Source: Amphiura filiformis (Eukaryota > Echinodermata > Ophiuroidea > Amphilepidida > Amphiuridae). Taken from it: a stretch of 64,000 bases of DNA. The position numbers and the translations under genes are program-made. Location of the stretch: NCBI RefSeq assembly GCF_039555335.1, contig NW_027305510.1:496001-560000 (forward strand), read 5' to 3'. Positions 47,470 through 58,000 of the stretch are shown here, one piece after another. How positions within the stretch are numbered: position 1 is the first letter of the stretch; each line of letters begins with the position of its first letter. The notes below the pieces were generated by a model, which was not told where the DNA came from, ran no database searches, and saw nothing but the letters and a program-made list of their open reading frames with translations.

Positions 47470-49206
47470 TATATGGTCATTTTCACGGTAAAGGGTGTAA
47501 CTTTGGATTTTTAACATTTTGATCCGTAGTGTTCTAATAAAGCCACAGAATTCCATGATTTTTGGCCACATAAGTCATCTAGTTAGCAGCTACCTTGGGT
47601 AGCATAATCATCTTCGGGAGTTACTGCGTTCAGTTTTAGCAGGCTTAAATGTACCTAATATTGCCATTTTGAAAAACTATAAAAACAGTAACATTTTTGT
47701 AAAACCCTGTGTTTTCTTCAGTTAGTTCATGGATAATTTTTCTTATCCTGAAAATACGGTCATATGTTCAGTAAACACTGCCACATTAGATTTAATTGTG
47801 AACAGCCCTGTATTTTTGAGAACCGGACTTCGAGATTTGTCGTTTCGGAGGCTTCATTTTCCGTTAACAATTGTTAACAAACTTTGTGGGTATAGCTTTG
47901 GTTCATAATTCTTGGTTATTTCTTCACTTCTTCTTGATTCATAACAGTTGATATCTTAACTTGAAATGGGTAACAAAAATTAGTCGATTTGCAAGCTTTA
48001 AAATTTTTAATAAAATCTTGACTTCAAAGAGCCGATTTTCCGTTAACTTTTTTGAAGCCTCCGAAACAAACTGTTCAGCAAGCTTAGGCAAATATAAATA
48101 AAAGAGCTCATCCAATCTATTTATCAAATTGTAGCAAACTAGATCCTCAAGTCACTTGTTTTTAAATCGTGGAGATATATATCACCGTTTGAAAATGGGA
48201 CCCAATACAAACTTTCCGTTAACAATTGAAGCCTCCGAAACAAATGAAGCCTCTGAAACAACAATAAGGTTAATTATCATCTATGCATATATCTAAATTG
48301 GTGTGTTCCATATTGATATCTGCATTGTAATTGTTACATGATATGTGCAGAATGTCATAAATTTAAAAAAAAATTGATATTATGGTTAATGTTTGAAAAA
48401 TATACTGATACCCAAGAAAGTCCGTTTCGGAGGCTTCACATGCAAATAACACCATACTTAACAAATGGGTGAAAAAATTACCATGTTATAAATCTACAAT
48501 ATCTGCTGCATAGAATCATTGATTCAATACACACAAGAAAATAACAGCTTAGATGATCCCAACAGTGCTGTTTTCAAAAAAACTACTTCTGCAATGTTTA
48601 ACCATTGTTAACATGAAGCCTCGAAACAAAAAAAAAAAATGACTTGCTGTGATAATTTAATTTTTGTCACAACTGAAATTCAATACTTAGAAGCAAAGCA
48701 TGAAAATTGGTAATTGTGATATTTTTTACCTATTTTTCATGTCAACTTGTAGTAGTTAGCCAAATATTTTACTTTTATGATCACCTGTGTTGTTAACTGA
48801 AGCCTCCGAAACACAAATCGTTTGAATTGCCAATTCTAAAAAATAACTCCAATTTCTGTGAAACTTGGCTGGGAGGTTCCTTTCATCAAGTAGCATTTGT
48901 ACATGAAGTTAGACATTCAAATTATTTTAGGAACCCAATTAAAACTTTAAAAATATGTTTAAGGTTGGGAAATTTCCATTGCAAATTTATTTATTTATTC
49001 GTTATTTATTCAGGAAAATTCCATCAATACAAAAGTACTGGTCTCCCTGGAAGCCCTGATAACATACATAACATTCATATACAAATAACAATATATAAGA
49101 ATATGAATAATTAATACACAAACATAGAAATAAAGAACAGGTTCAAATTAACAAATTAATGAGGAAGGCTATAATAAGTTACTTGATGTCTTAAACACAA
49201 ACAAAA

Positions 49207-49378
49207 TTATAAGACATTCTTGAACTCATTCAAGCTTAGTGAATCCAAATTGGCACAGAGATTAAAAGGAAGTCTATTCCATGAAGTGGCAGCTCTATAA
49301 TGAAATGTTCTCTGCCCAGAAGATAATTTCCACCTTGGAACAACCAATTTGTTATGTGATTGACTTGAGTGTTCTTAG
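49207..49378 (-). CDS. LINE ORF2, C-terminal tail in shifted frame
   Basis: The alternative frame reads HNKLVVPRWKLSSGQRTF, then HYRAATSWNRLPF, and ends KNVL-stop at 49207. The block around FxYRAxxxWNxLP is the conserved C-terminus of CR1/L2 reverse transcriptase proteins, so this is the true tail. The frame used upstream gives a nonsensical tail. The break lies around CATTCTAAGAACAC (~49375-49385). Confidence 0.8.
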
Positions 49379-50648
49379 AATGAGTAGAGGAGGTGAAAGT
49401 GAATTGAGATGACAAATAATGTGGAGCAATGTTCTTTAGACATTTAAAAACTAAAATAAGTAACTGATTCTCCCACCTACTATCAAGTTTAACCCATTCC
49501 AGGTCTTTCATCATTTTGTCCACTGGTGTTCTTATGTCTGCAGAAAGTAAAATACGGGCAAGTCGATTCTGTAGAATCTGAAGCTCATTTTTGTGACAAG
49601 CACTAAAATTTGACCAAACAGAGCTGCAGTAGTCAAAGTGAGGAAAGACAAGGGCTTGGGCAAGTGTTTTAACTGATCTAAAAGGAAGATACTTTTTTAC
49701 TCTACAAATAACACCAATACGTTTTGATACATTTGAAGAAAGATAACTAACATGCTCATCCCAAGTAAGATGTGGATCAAATGTGACTCCTAAATACTTA
49801 TACTTATCAACTCTTTCAATGCTCACACTTTCATAAATGAGGGATATGTTTTTATAATTAATTAAAGCTTGCCTTGTTCCAAACAACATCAACTTAGTTT
49901 TCTTAGTATTTAGAGTTAAATGATTAGACTGAAACCAGTCAGCAATTTTCTTTAAATTTGCATTAAGATTATTTTCCAGAACAGTGGGGTCAGATGAGCT
50001 TACTAAAATAGTAGTATCATCTGCATACATCACACACTTACAACTACTACTTACGGCCTCTGGTAATGAATTCACAAATATTATAAATAATAAGGGTCCC
50101 AATATTGAGCCCTGTTGAACACCAATATCAATATTTTTTTTTTTTGATAGAGAAGAATTTATATTTACAGCTTGAGATCTACCATTAAGATAAGATCGAA
50201 ACCAAATAAGAGCTTTACCTTTGATACCATATGAGTTAAGTTTTTGAATAAGAAGGTCATGGTTAACAGTATCAAAGGCCTTCTTTAAATCTAAAAAGAT
50301 TGAACCTGTAACTTTGCCATTATTCATGTTAATTAATATATGATCTGTCACATCTGATAGAGTTGTATTAGTACTATGATTACGTCTAAAGCCTGATTGA
50401 CATGAATTTAAAATATTGTTACATGTGAGATAATTATACAGTTGATCATGTACAGCACGTTCTAAGATCTTAGAAATAATAGGTAAAACTGAGATAGGTC
50501 TATAGTTGCTGACATCGCTTTTGTCACCCGCCTTGTATATAGGTGTAACCTTTGCCTTTTTCCATTCATTAGGAAAAGTGGATGTGAACATAGAAAGATT
50601 ACAAATATATGCAAGGGGATGACAAATAATCGGTGCAGAAAGTTTCAA
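49236..50648 (-). CDS. LINE ORF2, reverse transcriptase domain
   Basis: 470 codons as read from the first in-frame M; the frame is open upstream to ~50740. Motifs in order: PIYKAGDKSDVSNYRPISVL (~36-55), SGFRRNHST (~85-93), FLDLKKAFDTVNH (118-130, catalytic Asp), GVQQGSILGPLLF (176-188), and YADD (208-211, catalytic Asp pair), then LTLNTKKTKLMLFG. This is a non-LTR reverse transcriptase of the CR1/L2 kind. The thumb and connection region continue to about residue 425; a further frame break near 49380 diverts the last ~45 residues. Confidence 0.95.
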   Translation of the reverse strand: MKLSAPIICHPLAYICNLSMFTSTFPNEWKKAKVTPIYKAGDKSDVSNYRPISVLPIISKILERAVHDQLYNYLTCNNILNSCQSGFRRNHSTNTTLSDVTDHILINMNNGKVTGSIFLDLKKAFDTVNHDLLIQKLNSYGIKGKALIWFRSYLNGRSQAVNINSSLSKKKNIDIGVQQGSILGPLLFIIFVNSLPEAVSSSCKCVMYADDTTILVSSSDPTVLENNLNANLKKIADWFQSNHLTLNTKKTKLMLFGTRQALINYKNISLIYESVSIERVDKYKYLGVTFDPHLTWDEHVSYLSSNVSKRIGVICRVKKYLPFRSVKTLAQALVFPHFDYCSSVWSNFSACHKNELQILQNRLARILLSADIRTPVDKMMKDLEWVKLDSRWENQLLILVFKCLKNIAPHYLSSQFTFTSSTHSKNTQVNHITNWLFQGGNYLLGREHFIIELPLHGIDFLLISVPIWIH

Positions 50649-50728
50649 AAGTTTAGTACTAACATTACAAATACCTGCAGACTTATTATTAGAGAAATTA
50701 CAAATCTGTTTAAAAACAAATTCAGGTT

Positions 50729-52123
50729 CTACAAAATCAAATGCAAATCATCATGCTCATAATTCACAGAATTATTGTTTCTATAATTACTACACTTAAA
50801 TTTATCAGCCAAGGTATTTCCAATAGACGTAAAATAATCATTAAACTGATTAGCAGTTTCTTTATCATTACACGTAATGCCATCATTAGTTTGAACATTA
50901 GTAACATTGGAAACATTTTTTGGAATTAATTTTCTTATAGTACCCCAAAGCTTCTTTGAATCATTTACATTACTATTAATTGCATCTGTACAGTAGGTTT
51001 TTTTCAAAGTCTTATTTAGTTTATTTACTTGATTGCGAAGTTGTCTTGCCATTTTCCAATCCTGAGAGTCATTAGTTTTGTGAGCTTTTCTGAAAAAATG
51101 GTCCCGATCTTTAGAAAGTTTAATATACTCACTTGTAATCCAATCAGGATACAAGCCTTTGACCCTCTTTTCTTTCACTGGACAATGTAAATTGCACGCT
51201 TGATCAAACATATCTTGGAAATTATTATAGGCATTATCTACATCATCACATTCTAGTACCTTATCCCAATTAGTCTGCTTAATTGTTTCCACAAAATTAT
51301 GCTCATTGAAATTCTTGAAACACCTAGCTTTAATAATCTTTGGAGGAACCTTAACCTTTTTGTTTTTTTTTATAATATATATCAATGAATGGTCAGAAAG
51401 TCCTAAACTATGTACACCTGAACATGATACTTTGTCCTGTTTTGATACAAATGCCAAGTCAATAATAGTTTTAGTAGACTCAGTGATTCTTGTAAAATCA
51501 TTAATTAATTGACAAAGGTTACTGTGTGTTGAAAGTTTCTTGATCTTACTTGCATTACATCGTTTATTTACATCAACATTAAAATCCCCAACAATAATAA
51601 CATCATCATAAAGAGAAGTAGTATTTTGAAAAAGTAAGTCTAATTTGTCCAAGTAATCTGCTGTTGAGTCAGGTGGGCGGTACACAGTGCCAAGTAGGAT
51701 AGGCTTGGTGTAGGGCAGGTTTAGCTCTATCCAGATTGCTTCAACATTACTTTGCAAATCAGACTTTTCTTTGAAAACAATACCATCTTTTATATAGCAT
51801 AAAATCCCACCACCATTTAAATCAAATCTGTCAAATCTACTAATATTGTAACCATTTATATGAACCTCACTATTGTCGATATCATTATTTAGCCATGTTT
51901 CAGTTAAGCATAAAATATCAACGTTATTTTCATCAAGTAAAATTCTAATATGATCAACTTTATTACGCAGACTTCTAATATTGACATGAGCTATTTTAAA
52001 ACCATTAGAAGTACAAAATTTATAATCAATAAAACCTTCATTGAATGGGAGCTCATTGTTGCACATTTTAGTAAAGCAATGGTTACAGATCCAAGAATCA
52101 TTGCTGTCACTGGAAGAATTCAT
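50729..52123 (-). CDS. LINE ORF2, AP-type endonuclease domain
   Basis: 464 codons in the frame that continues from the PHD-like finger. Residues ~43-260 carry the exonuclease-endonuclease-phosphatase motifs: AHVNIRSL (N48), LTETWL (E75), GTVYRPP (Y148), VGDFNVDV (D180, N182) and GLSDHSLI (D244, H245). All catalytic positions are present. A spacer precedes the reverse transcriptase. The frame stops at 50731 in GATTTTGTAG; a one-base shift there gives FDFVEPEFVFKQICNFS and joins the reverse transcriptase, so this stop is a frame break and not the natural end. Confidence 0.92.
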   Translation of the reverse strand: MNSSSDSNDSWICNHCFTKMCNNELPFNEGFIDYKFCTSNGFKIAHVNIRSLRNKVDHIRILLDENNVDILCLTETWLNNDIDNSEVHINGYNISRFDRFDLNGGGILCYIKDGIVFKEKSDLQSNVEAIWIELNLPYTKPILLGTVYRPPDSTADYLDKLDLLFQNTTSLYDDVIIVGDFNVDVNKRCNASKIKKLSTHSNLCQLINDFTRITESTKTIIDLAFVSKQDKVSCSGVHSLGLSDHSLIYIIKKNKKVKVPPKIIKARCFKNFNEHNFVETIKQTNWDKVLECDDVDNAYNNFQDMFDQACNLHCPVKEKRVKGLYPDWITSEYIKLSKDRDHFFRKAHKTNDSQDWKMARQLRNQVNKLNKTLKKTYCTDAINSNVNDSKKLWGTIRKLIPKNVSNVTNVQTNDGITCNDKETANQFNDYFTSIGNTLADKFKCSNYRNNNSVNYEHDDLHLIL

Positions 52124-52213
52124 ATCAGTGCATGATACATGGAAATCAAGGTTACAATTATTACATACAATATATTTACAGTTTTCAATTTTACAAGTAC
52201 ATTCACCACATTT
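52060..52213 (-). CDS. LINE ORF2, N-terminal PHD-like finger
   Basis: Reading into the endonuclease frame from upstream gives KCGECTCKIENC, YIVCNNCNLDFHVSC, then WICNHC: a C4-H-C3-like pattern typical of PHD fingers. It precedes the endonuclease. PHD fingers are known in CR1-like elements. The upstream segment (52214-52442) is open in another frame and ends at an A7 run (AAAAAAACTT), so the true ORF2 start may lie there beyond a further indel. Confidence 0.65.
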
Positions 52214-52402
52214 AATTAAGTTTTTTTGAAGATCTTTTCTTATTTACATTTTTATCCTTGGAGCATTTTTCACGTAATACTTTACAATCTAATGAATTAC
52301 CATATTGATTAAGTTTGGTATTCACATTTGAGCTTTCTGAATTACTAATACATACATTGTATCTAAGTTTGTTTTGATATGCTGCATTACCTTTGGGGAA
52401 CC

Positions 52403-53257
52403 CTATGTTTTTGGTGGGTGTATGGGCACAGGGTTTAAACAAGATATATTGAATACAGCGTTTCTTAAATTAAATAGAAATCTTCCAAGACCGCGATTGT
52501 TCATGTGAGTATAATCTGAATAGAGATCAGTACGTATTAGACCATTCTCTCTAACAAAAGTGTCCTCATGACTTACATATTGTAATCTAACACTGTCATG
52601 ACACTTGCGTTTTAGCAGTTCGTTAAGTTCAATTATAGTCCGGTTTTGAGCATTGCTTCTGTCCAGTGGGATGAGTTTTGGTAAAATTCCAGAAATGATA
52701 ATTTGCGCTGTTGGAAATTTGTCTAAAGTTGTATCTATCAATGTTCTTGCCTTTCTGGCACAATCTTCAGTCGATTCCCGAGATGTATTGTTCGTCCACG
52801 CCTGGAGGATTATATACTCTGGGTCTTTGAACTGGCAGTCCTTAACCATTCTTTGTACATCTACGATGGTAGCGCCTCCTTTTGCAAAAACTTTGGTGGA
52901 TTTACCTCTATAAAAGCGTTGACCATCAATCTCTCTGCAAATTGAATTGCTAAAGATGATGATCTGTGGTGAGTCTGGTGACTGTTGTTGAGCTGTATTT
53001 GAGTTATTCTGAGGTTTAATTTTGGTGGATTCAGCTTGCTTTGTAGATTTTGGGGGACTTGGTTTTCTAGGTGATCTATTTTTAGCTGGCTGTCTGGGTG
53101 ACCTGGGAACTTCAGGGTCAGGTTTAGCATTTGTCCTTACTGGTGTCAAATTAGGTGACCTGGGAACTTCAGGGTCAGGTTGAGCATTTGTCCTTACTGG
53201 TGTCAAATTTGGAGCACTGGGGACAGCTGCAGAGTTAGAAATGTCCTCCACATCCAA
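52403..53257 (-). CDS. LINE ORF1, C-terminal part (SGNH/GDSL-type esterase domain)
   Basis: 284 codons with no genuine ATG at the start, as expected for the downstream piece of a shifted ORF1. A Pro-rich linker contains a 19-residue direct duplication (PNLTPVRTNA...DPEVPRS). Then comes an SGNH-like fold: block I IIIFSNSICREI (SNS instead of GDS), a Gly block FAKGGATIVDV, a third block LQAWTNN, and a final D-x-x-H (SDYTHMNNRG). Esterase domains in ORF1 are established for CR1-like non-LTR retrotransposons. The role is probably in RNP or membrane handling, but it is not settled. Confidence 0.8.
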   Translation of the reverse strand: MDVEDISNSAAVPSAPNLTPVRTNAQPDPEVPRSPNLTPVRTNAKPDPEVPRSPRQPAKNRSPRKPSPPKSTKQAESTKIKPQNNSNTAQQQSPDSPQIIIFSNSICREIDGQRFYRGKSTKVFAKGGATIVDVQRMVKDCQFKDPEYIILQAWTNNTSRESTEDCARKARTLIDTTLDKFPTAQIIISGILPKLIPLDRSNAQNRTIIELNELLKRKCHDSVRLQYVSHEDTFVRENGLIRTDLYSDYTHMNNRGLGRFLFNLRNAVFNISCLNPVPIHPPKT

Positions 53258-54107
53258 GACACTGAATGGATTGTGAACTTGAATTGTGGGGGGACTGGTG
53301 GTGGAAGGTAGATTCTGACTTGGCTGATTTAGCTACAGAAGTGAATTTCATATTTTCCAAATCCATCATACTGTTAACAGTTGCTTGTAGCAGGGCATTT
53401 CTGTCACATTGTTCATTTAGTTGAGTTTTTAGTAGTTTGTTTTCATCTGTAAGTTTGTTTACTTGCTGCCTAAGATCACTGATTATTTCATCCTTGCTTG
53501 ATTTAGTGCTAGTAGTTTCAAGTGCTGTGGATACTGATAAAACCCCAGTACTTGTAGATTTCACTTCTTTGAGTACTGGAGTTGAAGTTATTGGTGAAGA
53601 AAAGTCTACTTCATCATCACTACTAAGAGTGTTATCATCAGCGCTGGCATTGCTATTGACATTGGCCCCAAGATCTAGGTCAAATGACACTGTGTTAGGT
53701 CCATCTTGCATAATTATATCATGTATGTCATTCAATACAGTATCCACCCACAGATAATGTAAAGTTCCCTGAATGGAGAGTCTTGTTGTAGAAGAGTAGC
53801 ATGTGACAGTTACTGTCTTAATTGAGTCATCATCATCATCATGTACTGAACACCTGAAGATATCTCCATGACGAGTCCCTTTCTTTTCAGGTTCTCCATA
53901 CCTTTGTACTAATTCAGCAACAAGTTTATCATAGAAGATGGGGTTTACCGCAATAGTTGTTGATAGCGATTTGGGAACTACTTTCCATGTTGAATTGTCA
54001 AAGATTTCTTCTGATGTAAACCCAGGGAATGACAGATATGACATACTATCTTGAAAAGAAGTTAAAAGTTTCTTTACAGTACTCTTAGTTAAATTGGTTA
54101 GATTCAT
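53235..54107 (-). CDS. LINE ORF1, N-terminal part (coiled coil)
   Basis: Starts at ATG 54107 and runs 290 codons. The N-terminal ~140 residues have no domain I recognise. A Ser/Thr/Asp-rich stretch follows, then a leucine-heptad coiled coil near residues 205-250 (ISDLRQQVNKLTDENKLLKT). In CR1/L2-type elements such coiled coils let ORF1 proteins multimerise on the element RNA. The frame probably shifts near 53290-53345 into the esterase frame, because the sense-looking sequence continues there (PSTTSPPTIQV, VLDVEDISNSA) while this frame ends in 20-odd nondescript residues. Intact elements probably have a single ORF1. Confidence 0.8.
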   Translation of the reverse strand: MNLTNLTKSTVKKLLTSFQDSMSYLSFPGFTSEEIFDNSTWKVVPKSLSTTIAVNPIFYDKLVAELVQRYGEPEKKGTRHGDIFRCSVHDDDDDSIKTVTVTCYSSTTRLSIQGTLHYLWVDTVLNDIHDIIMQDGPNTVSFDLDLGANVNSNASADDNTLSSDDEVDFSSPITSTPVLKEVKSTSTGVLSVSTALETTSTKSSKDEIISDLRQQVNKLTDENKLLKTQLNEQCDRNALLQATVNSMMDLENMKFTSVAKSAKSESTFHHQSPHNSSSQSIQCLGCGGHF

Positions 54108-55328
54108 GATGGCACTGGCAGTATTATGCAGGTGATATTTAGCAAAATAAACCAGTTAAACAAAGTTCCTCAGTTCCAAGTGTACCGGGGGTACACAAAG
54201 TTCATCAGATTCAAATCCAAGTTAGTGTGGACAAAATGTAAGGTGCACACTGGTAGTTAATGTAGAAAATAATTGAAGGACAAAATACAAGTTTCTCAAC
54301 AGTACAGTGTAGAGTGGGGTAGTACATATCAGATGAATACTGTCAGATGAAGGTCAAATATTTAAACAAAAATCCATCCATATATCCAAACTAGGTGATT
54401 ACAAAGTACAAAAAGTACATCAAAATGATCCTGAAGTCAAGTACAACTGCACAATATAAAATATATCCAAGAGGAAGATGATAAACCATAAAATTATTGA
54501 ACTTTTGAAGAGAGACCAAAAATGTGTGTGTTACTCCATGATACTCTCACGTGACTTATGACCCTTGATGTTAAAAATTTTTAAAATTGCAATTACAAAC
54601 ATAGCAAAACATGGTATAAAATTTAACTTATATCTGTTGACTTACTTTGGAATGGGATTTCACATGTATTCCAGCTTTCATGTCATAATTTTCTGAGCTT
54701 ATGTAAAATACATTTTTTCTTAGATTTTAACCAAAATGTTATGGAAATGTCAAATTTTTATCAGAAATCAAAAGGTTTAAGCCTTGAAACATTATTTTAC
54801 TGGAATTTAAGTTGCTTCTATGCATGATTACAGTAAACAGAAACATATTTAAGTGGTTTGAAATTTTGACCCTAAAAATCAAAAGTTACACCCTTTACTG
54901 TGAAAATGACCATATATGATTTCTAGGCCTAGAACTCGTGAGTGTAATATGCCACCTACCTTCGACAGAGAGCATCAACTGTAATATCCATGGGATAGAT
55001 TTCGATATCAATCATGATAATAATTATGTTAGCACAATAGGCTATTGTATACTTCTGGTTATATACCCTATACTGTGTCCTCCCAGCATAATAGTGTTAT
55101 GAATGCAGACCAGATCAGCTCTACTTTTTAATCCCTTGATTTTTGGTTTCTGAACAAAAGAGAAACCAAAACTAAATATTTGAAATGAGGGACTGTATAT
55201 ATACGTAGCCTAGCGGTAGGCCTACTCAATGTAGCCTTATGTAGAGTGTGCTCAAAAAGTGGCCATTCTCCTTCTCCTTTGACATGACACAAAACTTTTA
55301 CCTTGGAATCATCTATACATTAGATTAA

Positions 55329-55678
55329 GGGGGTACTACACCCCTAGCCAATTTTATGCCTATTTTTGCATTTTTCTCAAACATTATAGCGCATTGGTGA
55401 CAAGTAAGATATGTATATTATAGGGGCAAGTACTACAACTACTGTACTGAAAATTCAGCAACTCAAAGCAAGTAGTTATTGATTTATTGATCAAATATTG
55501 GTTTTCCCTCATTTTTGACTGTAACCCCACAACTGTTGTCTGCTGAAATAAAATTTACAGTGCAGTAGTTGTAGTCCTTGCCCCTATAATATACATATCT
55601 TACTTGTCCCCAATGCGCTATAATTTTTAAGAAAAATGCAAAAATAGGCACAAATTTGGGCAGGGGTGTAGTACCCCC
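55329..55678. mobile_element. MITE with ~110 bp inverted repeats, GGGGGTACTACACCCC ends, TTAA flanks
   Basis: Left GGGGGTACTACACCCCTAGC and right inverse of GGGGGTACTACACCCCTGCC. Pairing runs on through TATTTTTGCATTTTTCT, ATAGCGCATTG, ACAAGTAAGATATGTATATT and AGGGGCAAG. TTAA flanks both ends (55325-55328 and 55679-55682). 350 bp, foldback type. Confidence 0.88.
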
Positions 55679-56014
55679 TTAAACATATCGAGGGTTCAGA
55701 ACCAGAAAGCCGTAACTCACTATGACCAGTTATCACAAAATGAGCACAAAGTTGGCTCCTTTTTTTGGTCTTCAAAAATCAGTATATCCTTCACATGTGT
55801 CTTTTGTTTATTATTGAATGTTGCAATGGACTATTTCCATACTGCCTTGGTGACTTTATGCTAATTTTCAATGATGCCAACGCCACGCCTTAGACGCACA
55901 ATTGGGCTACTTGCTGCACAAAAAAATGTTCCGCTTCTTGTCTAAAATTGGGCTAATTTACAAAAGTCAGGTCGCAGCAGTAGTTTGATGTATTTTCCTT
56001 TCAATTTAGCCGAA

Positions 56015-56298
56015 TTTAAAACCTTAAATGTCTTTATAACGCGAGCGCAGTGAGCAGGAAATTTTGCATATTGAACGTGTTCCTAATGTTTTCCTACACT
56101 TTTTTAATTTTAGGGCGGACGTAATATAGAAACGGTGCCCAAAATATTTGTGCCAAAAATTGCTTTCCCCCCTTTCGACCTACATGTACCAAAAAATGCT
56201 AATTGGCTCCCCCACTTTTGGCCTGCCAAAAAATCTTTCCCCCCCCCCCCACCTATAATTCACCACCCTGTGGGTAAACATAATTATTGCACCACCCC
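56015..56298. mobile_element. Partial inverted copy of the 30727-31210 MITE
   Basis: GCGAGCGCAGTGAGCAGGAA, ATATAGAAACGGTGCCCAAA and the terminus ATTCACCACCCTGTGG...ATAATTATTGCACCACCCC match the other copy in reverse. The left terminal repeat is missing. Confidence 0.8.
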
Positions 56299-56917
56299 TT
56301 ATCAATGATCATGTCATATGAATGTTTTTCATTTGCCTAGAACAGATAACAGGATATGTTACCACATACTACATCATATATGTGACGACTTAAAAAATAA
56401 ATTGTAGTGGAAAATTCCATTACCATTTGGTTGACACTGTACACACAGCATGTGTCAATATGCACATGCTGACAGTGAAATCATGGACATAAATTAAAGC
56501 TTTCATTCATTTATAAACATAATAACTAGACATTCAGTGATATAGACATTTTGTGAAAATTCAAAGTGACATGGATTCGTGAAAATGTCATGCTTGTAAA
56601 TAGTCGTCATAAAAAATAACAATTTTGTGAAAATTTCCTTGCAAAAATTTCTACTTATATGCTAAAAATAGTCTTTTTGTGTGATATTAAAGGAGAATAT
56701 TACTGATGAAAACATATGCTTTAATCTGTTATAAACAAAATTATTGAACCCATATATATACACACTGGTTTTACCGAAAACAGGATGATATTTACCACCT
56801 CGACATCAAATAAAATGTACCGTTTCCCACCATGTGATAATTTAAGTCTTGCGCCAGTGCCGAACATGCCGATGGGATAGCTTCACGCTCTAGTGCGGGT
56901 ACACTCGTACAGTGATA

Positions 56918-57159
56918 TGTGATGCGATCAAGCAAAATGAGTCGGATGTCGGGAATATTGATTTTGAGATATAATCAATAATAGTATTGTATTTTATTGT
57001 TCTGAGCAACACTAAAATGGCCATATCTCTGGAACCATAAGTCTAATTATGATGGGGTTTTCAGCAAAATATAGCTCTGAGAATGGCTCATATAATGAGA
57101 TTGAAAACTGAATTTTGATTATGATCGACATCAGACTCATTTTGCTTGATCGCATCACA
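56918..57159. mobile_element. MITE with TGTGATGCGATCAAGCAAAA ends, TA duplication
   Basis: ~35 bp inverted ends, TGTGATGCGATCAAGCAAAA then TGAGTC and GATGTCG, with TA on both sides. 242 bp; Tc1/mariner-like by target preference. Confidence 0.85.
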
Positions 57160-57351
57160 TATGTCATAGCTATTCAAAATCTTTGTGTGTATGACGACAT
57201 CACTGCACACTGAAATGTAAAATAAAATCTGAATATCATGGGGCTGGAACAGACACATTTTATTTGATTTTACAGTAAATGCTGTTTTGTTTTGAGTAAA
57301 ACCAGTGGATATAAATCAATAATTATGTTTAAAAAACATGTTTTCATAACT

Positions 57352-57595
57352 TGCATTCTAAAAAGTGAATACCGTAATGTTAGTAATAAATGCCCTGGGT
57401 GCATTGCATTTTTCCAAAAGGGGCGTTTATTGAAGGTGGATTGTCTGACAGTGAAAAAAACAAATCGGGTCTAAAAAGTGAATACCGTAATGTTAGTAAT
57501 AAATGCCCTGGGTGCGTTGCATTTTTCCAAAAGGGGCGTTTATTGAAGGTGAATTGTCTGACAGTGAAAAAAACAAATCTGGTTAGATTTCCCGA
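57352..57595. repeat. Two tandem ~117 bp units
   Basis: CTAAAAAGTGAATACCGTAA, AAATGCCCTGGGTGC and GGGGCGTTTATTGAAGGTG repeat at ~57358 and ~57472 with a few substitutions. GGGGGCGTTTATTAGAAGGG near 57895-57915 is a related word. Confidence 0.85.
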
Positions 57596-58000
57596 TGGCG
57601 CTCCTGTAGAAAGGAAATATAGTATTATGGCGACGCCCATGGCAATTAATATCATTTTCGTGGTAAATACACCAAAATTACACCCGTAAGTGCATCATCA
57701 AGCAAGAATCTGGTAATTTTACCATAATTAGGTAATGGAATGGATGGAAGTGTGAGTCGTAATAGGTTTTGTCTATGCAATTTAGCGACCGTCACTGACA
57801 AGATCGACATGACTGATGCAACTTCTAAGCTTACTCACACAAAATGGCATGGAAATGTTTGCATTTTTGTCACTTTTTCACAGACAAATTGAAGGGGGCG
57901 TTTATTAGAAGGGGAGCATTTATTACAAACAATACGGTATGTATAAATTGTAATCCCCAGAATGATATTTTTAATCACCTTGTCTTTGTTTTTCTTTCAG

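Larger units (their letters stand above)
48986..54557 (-). mobile_element. CR1/L2-type LINE, near full length, frame-broken
   Basis: About 5.57 kb. From 5' (54557) to 3': ~450 bp untranslated leader, ORF1 (coiled coil plus esterase-like domain), ORF2 (PHD-like finger, endonuclease, reverse transcriptase), short 3' UTR, and a terminal AATAAATAAATAAA microsatellite (48986-49014). Boundaries are exact because the uninterrupted copy B supplies the empty site. No target duplication longer than 2 bp (AT). A non-poly(A) short-repeat tail and esterase/PHD domains are characteristic of CR1-like non-LTR elements. At least three frame breaks (near 53.3, 50.74 and 49.38 kb) make it inactive as read. Confidence 0.92.
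47470..54916 (+). mobile_element. TIR element copy A, split by a LINE insertion
   Basis: Begins TATATGGTCATTTTCACGG then TAAAGGGTGTAAC, and ends in the inverse. The two parts, 47470-48986 and 54558-54916, align in inverted orientation with the continuous copy B (60359-62216). The whole of 48986-54557 is absent from copy B. No transposase is encoded. GAAGCCTCCGAAAC or variants occur seven times, in both orientations. Flanking TA may be the target duplication, as in Tc1/mariner, but TATATGG at every end makes the boundary ambiguous. Confidence 0.88.

Noticed and set aside
57292-57689. 60-99 codon frames over the tandem units
   Set aside because: They arise from the tandem duplication itself, with no family match recognised or splice context.
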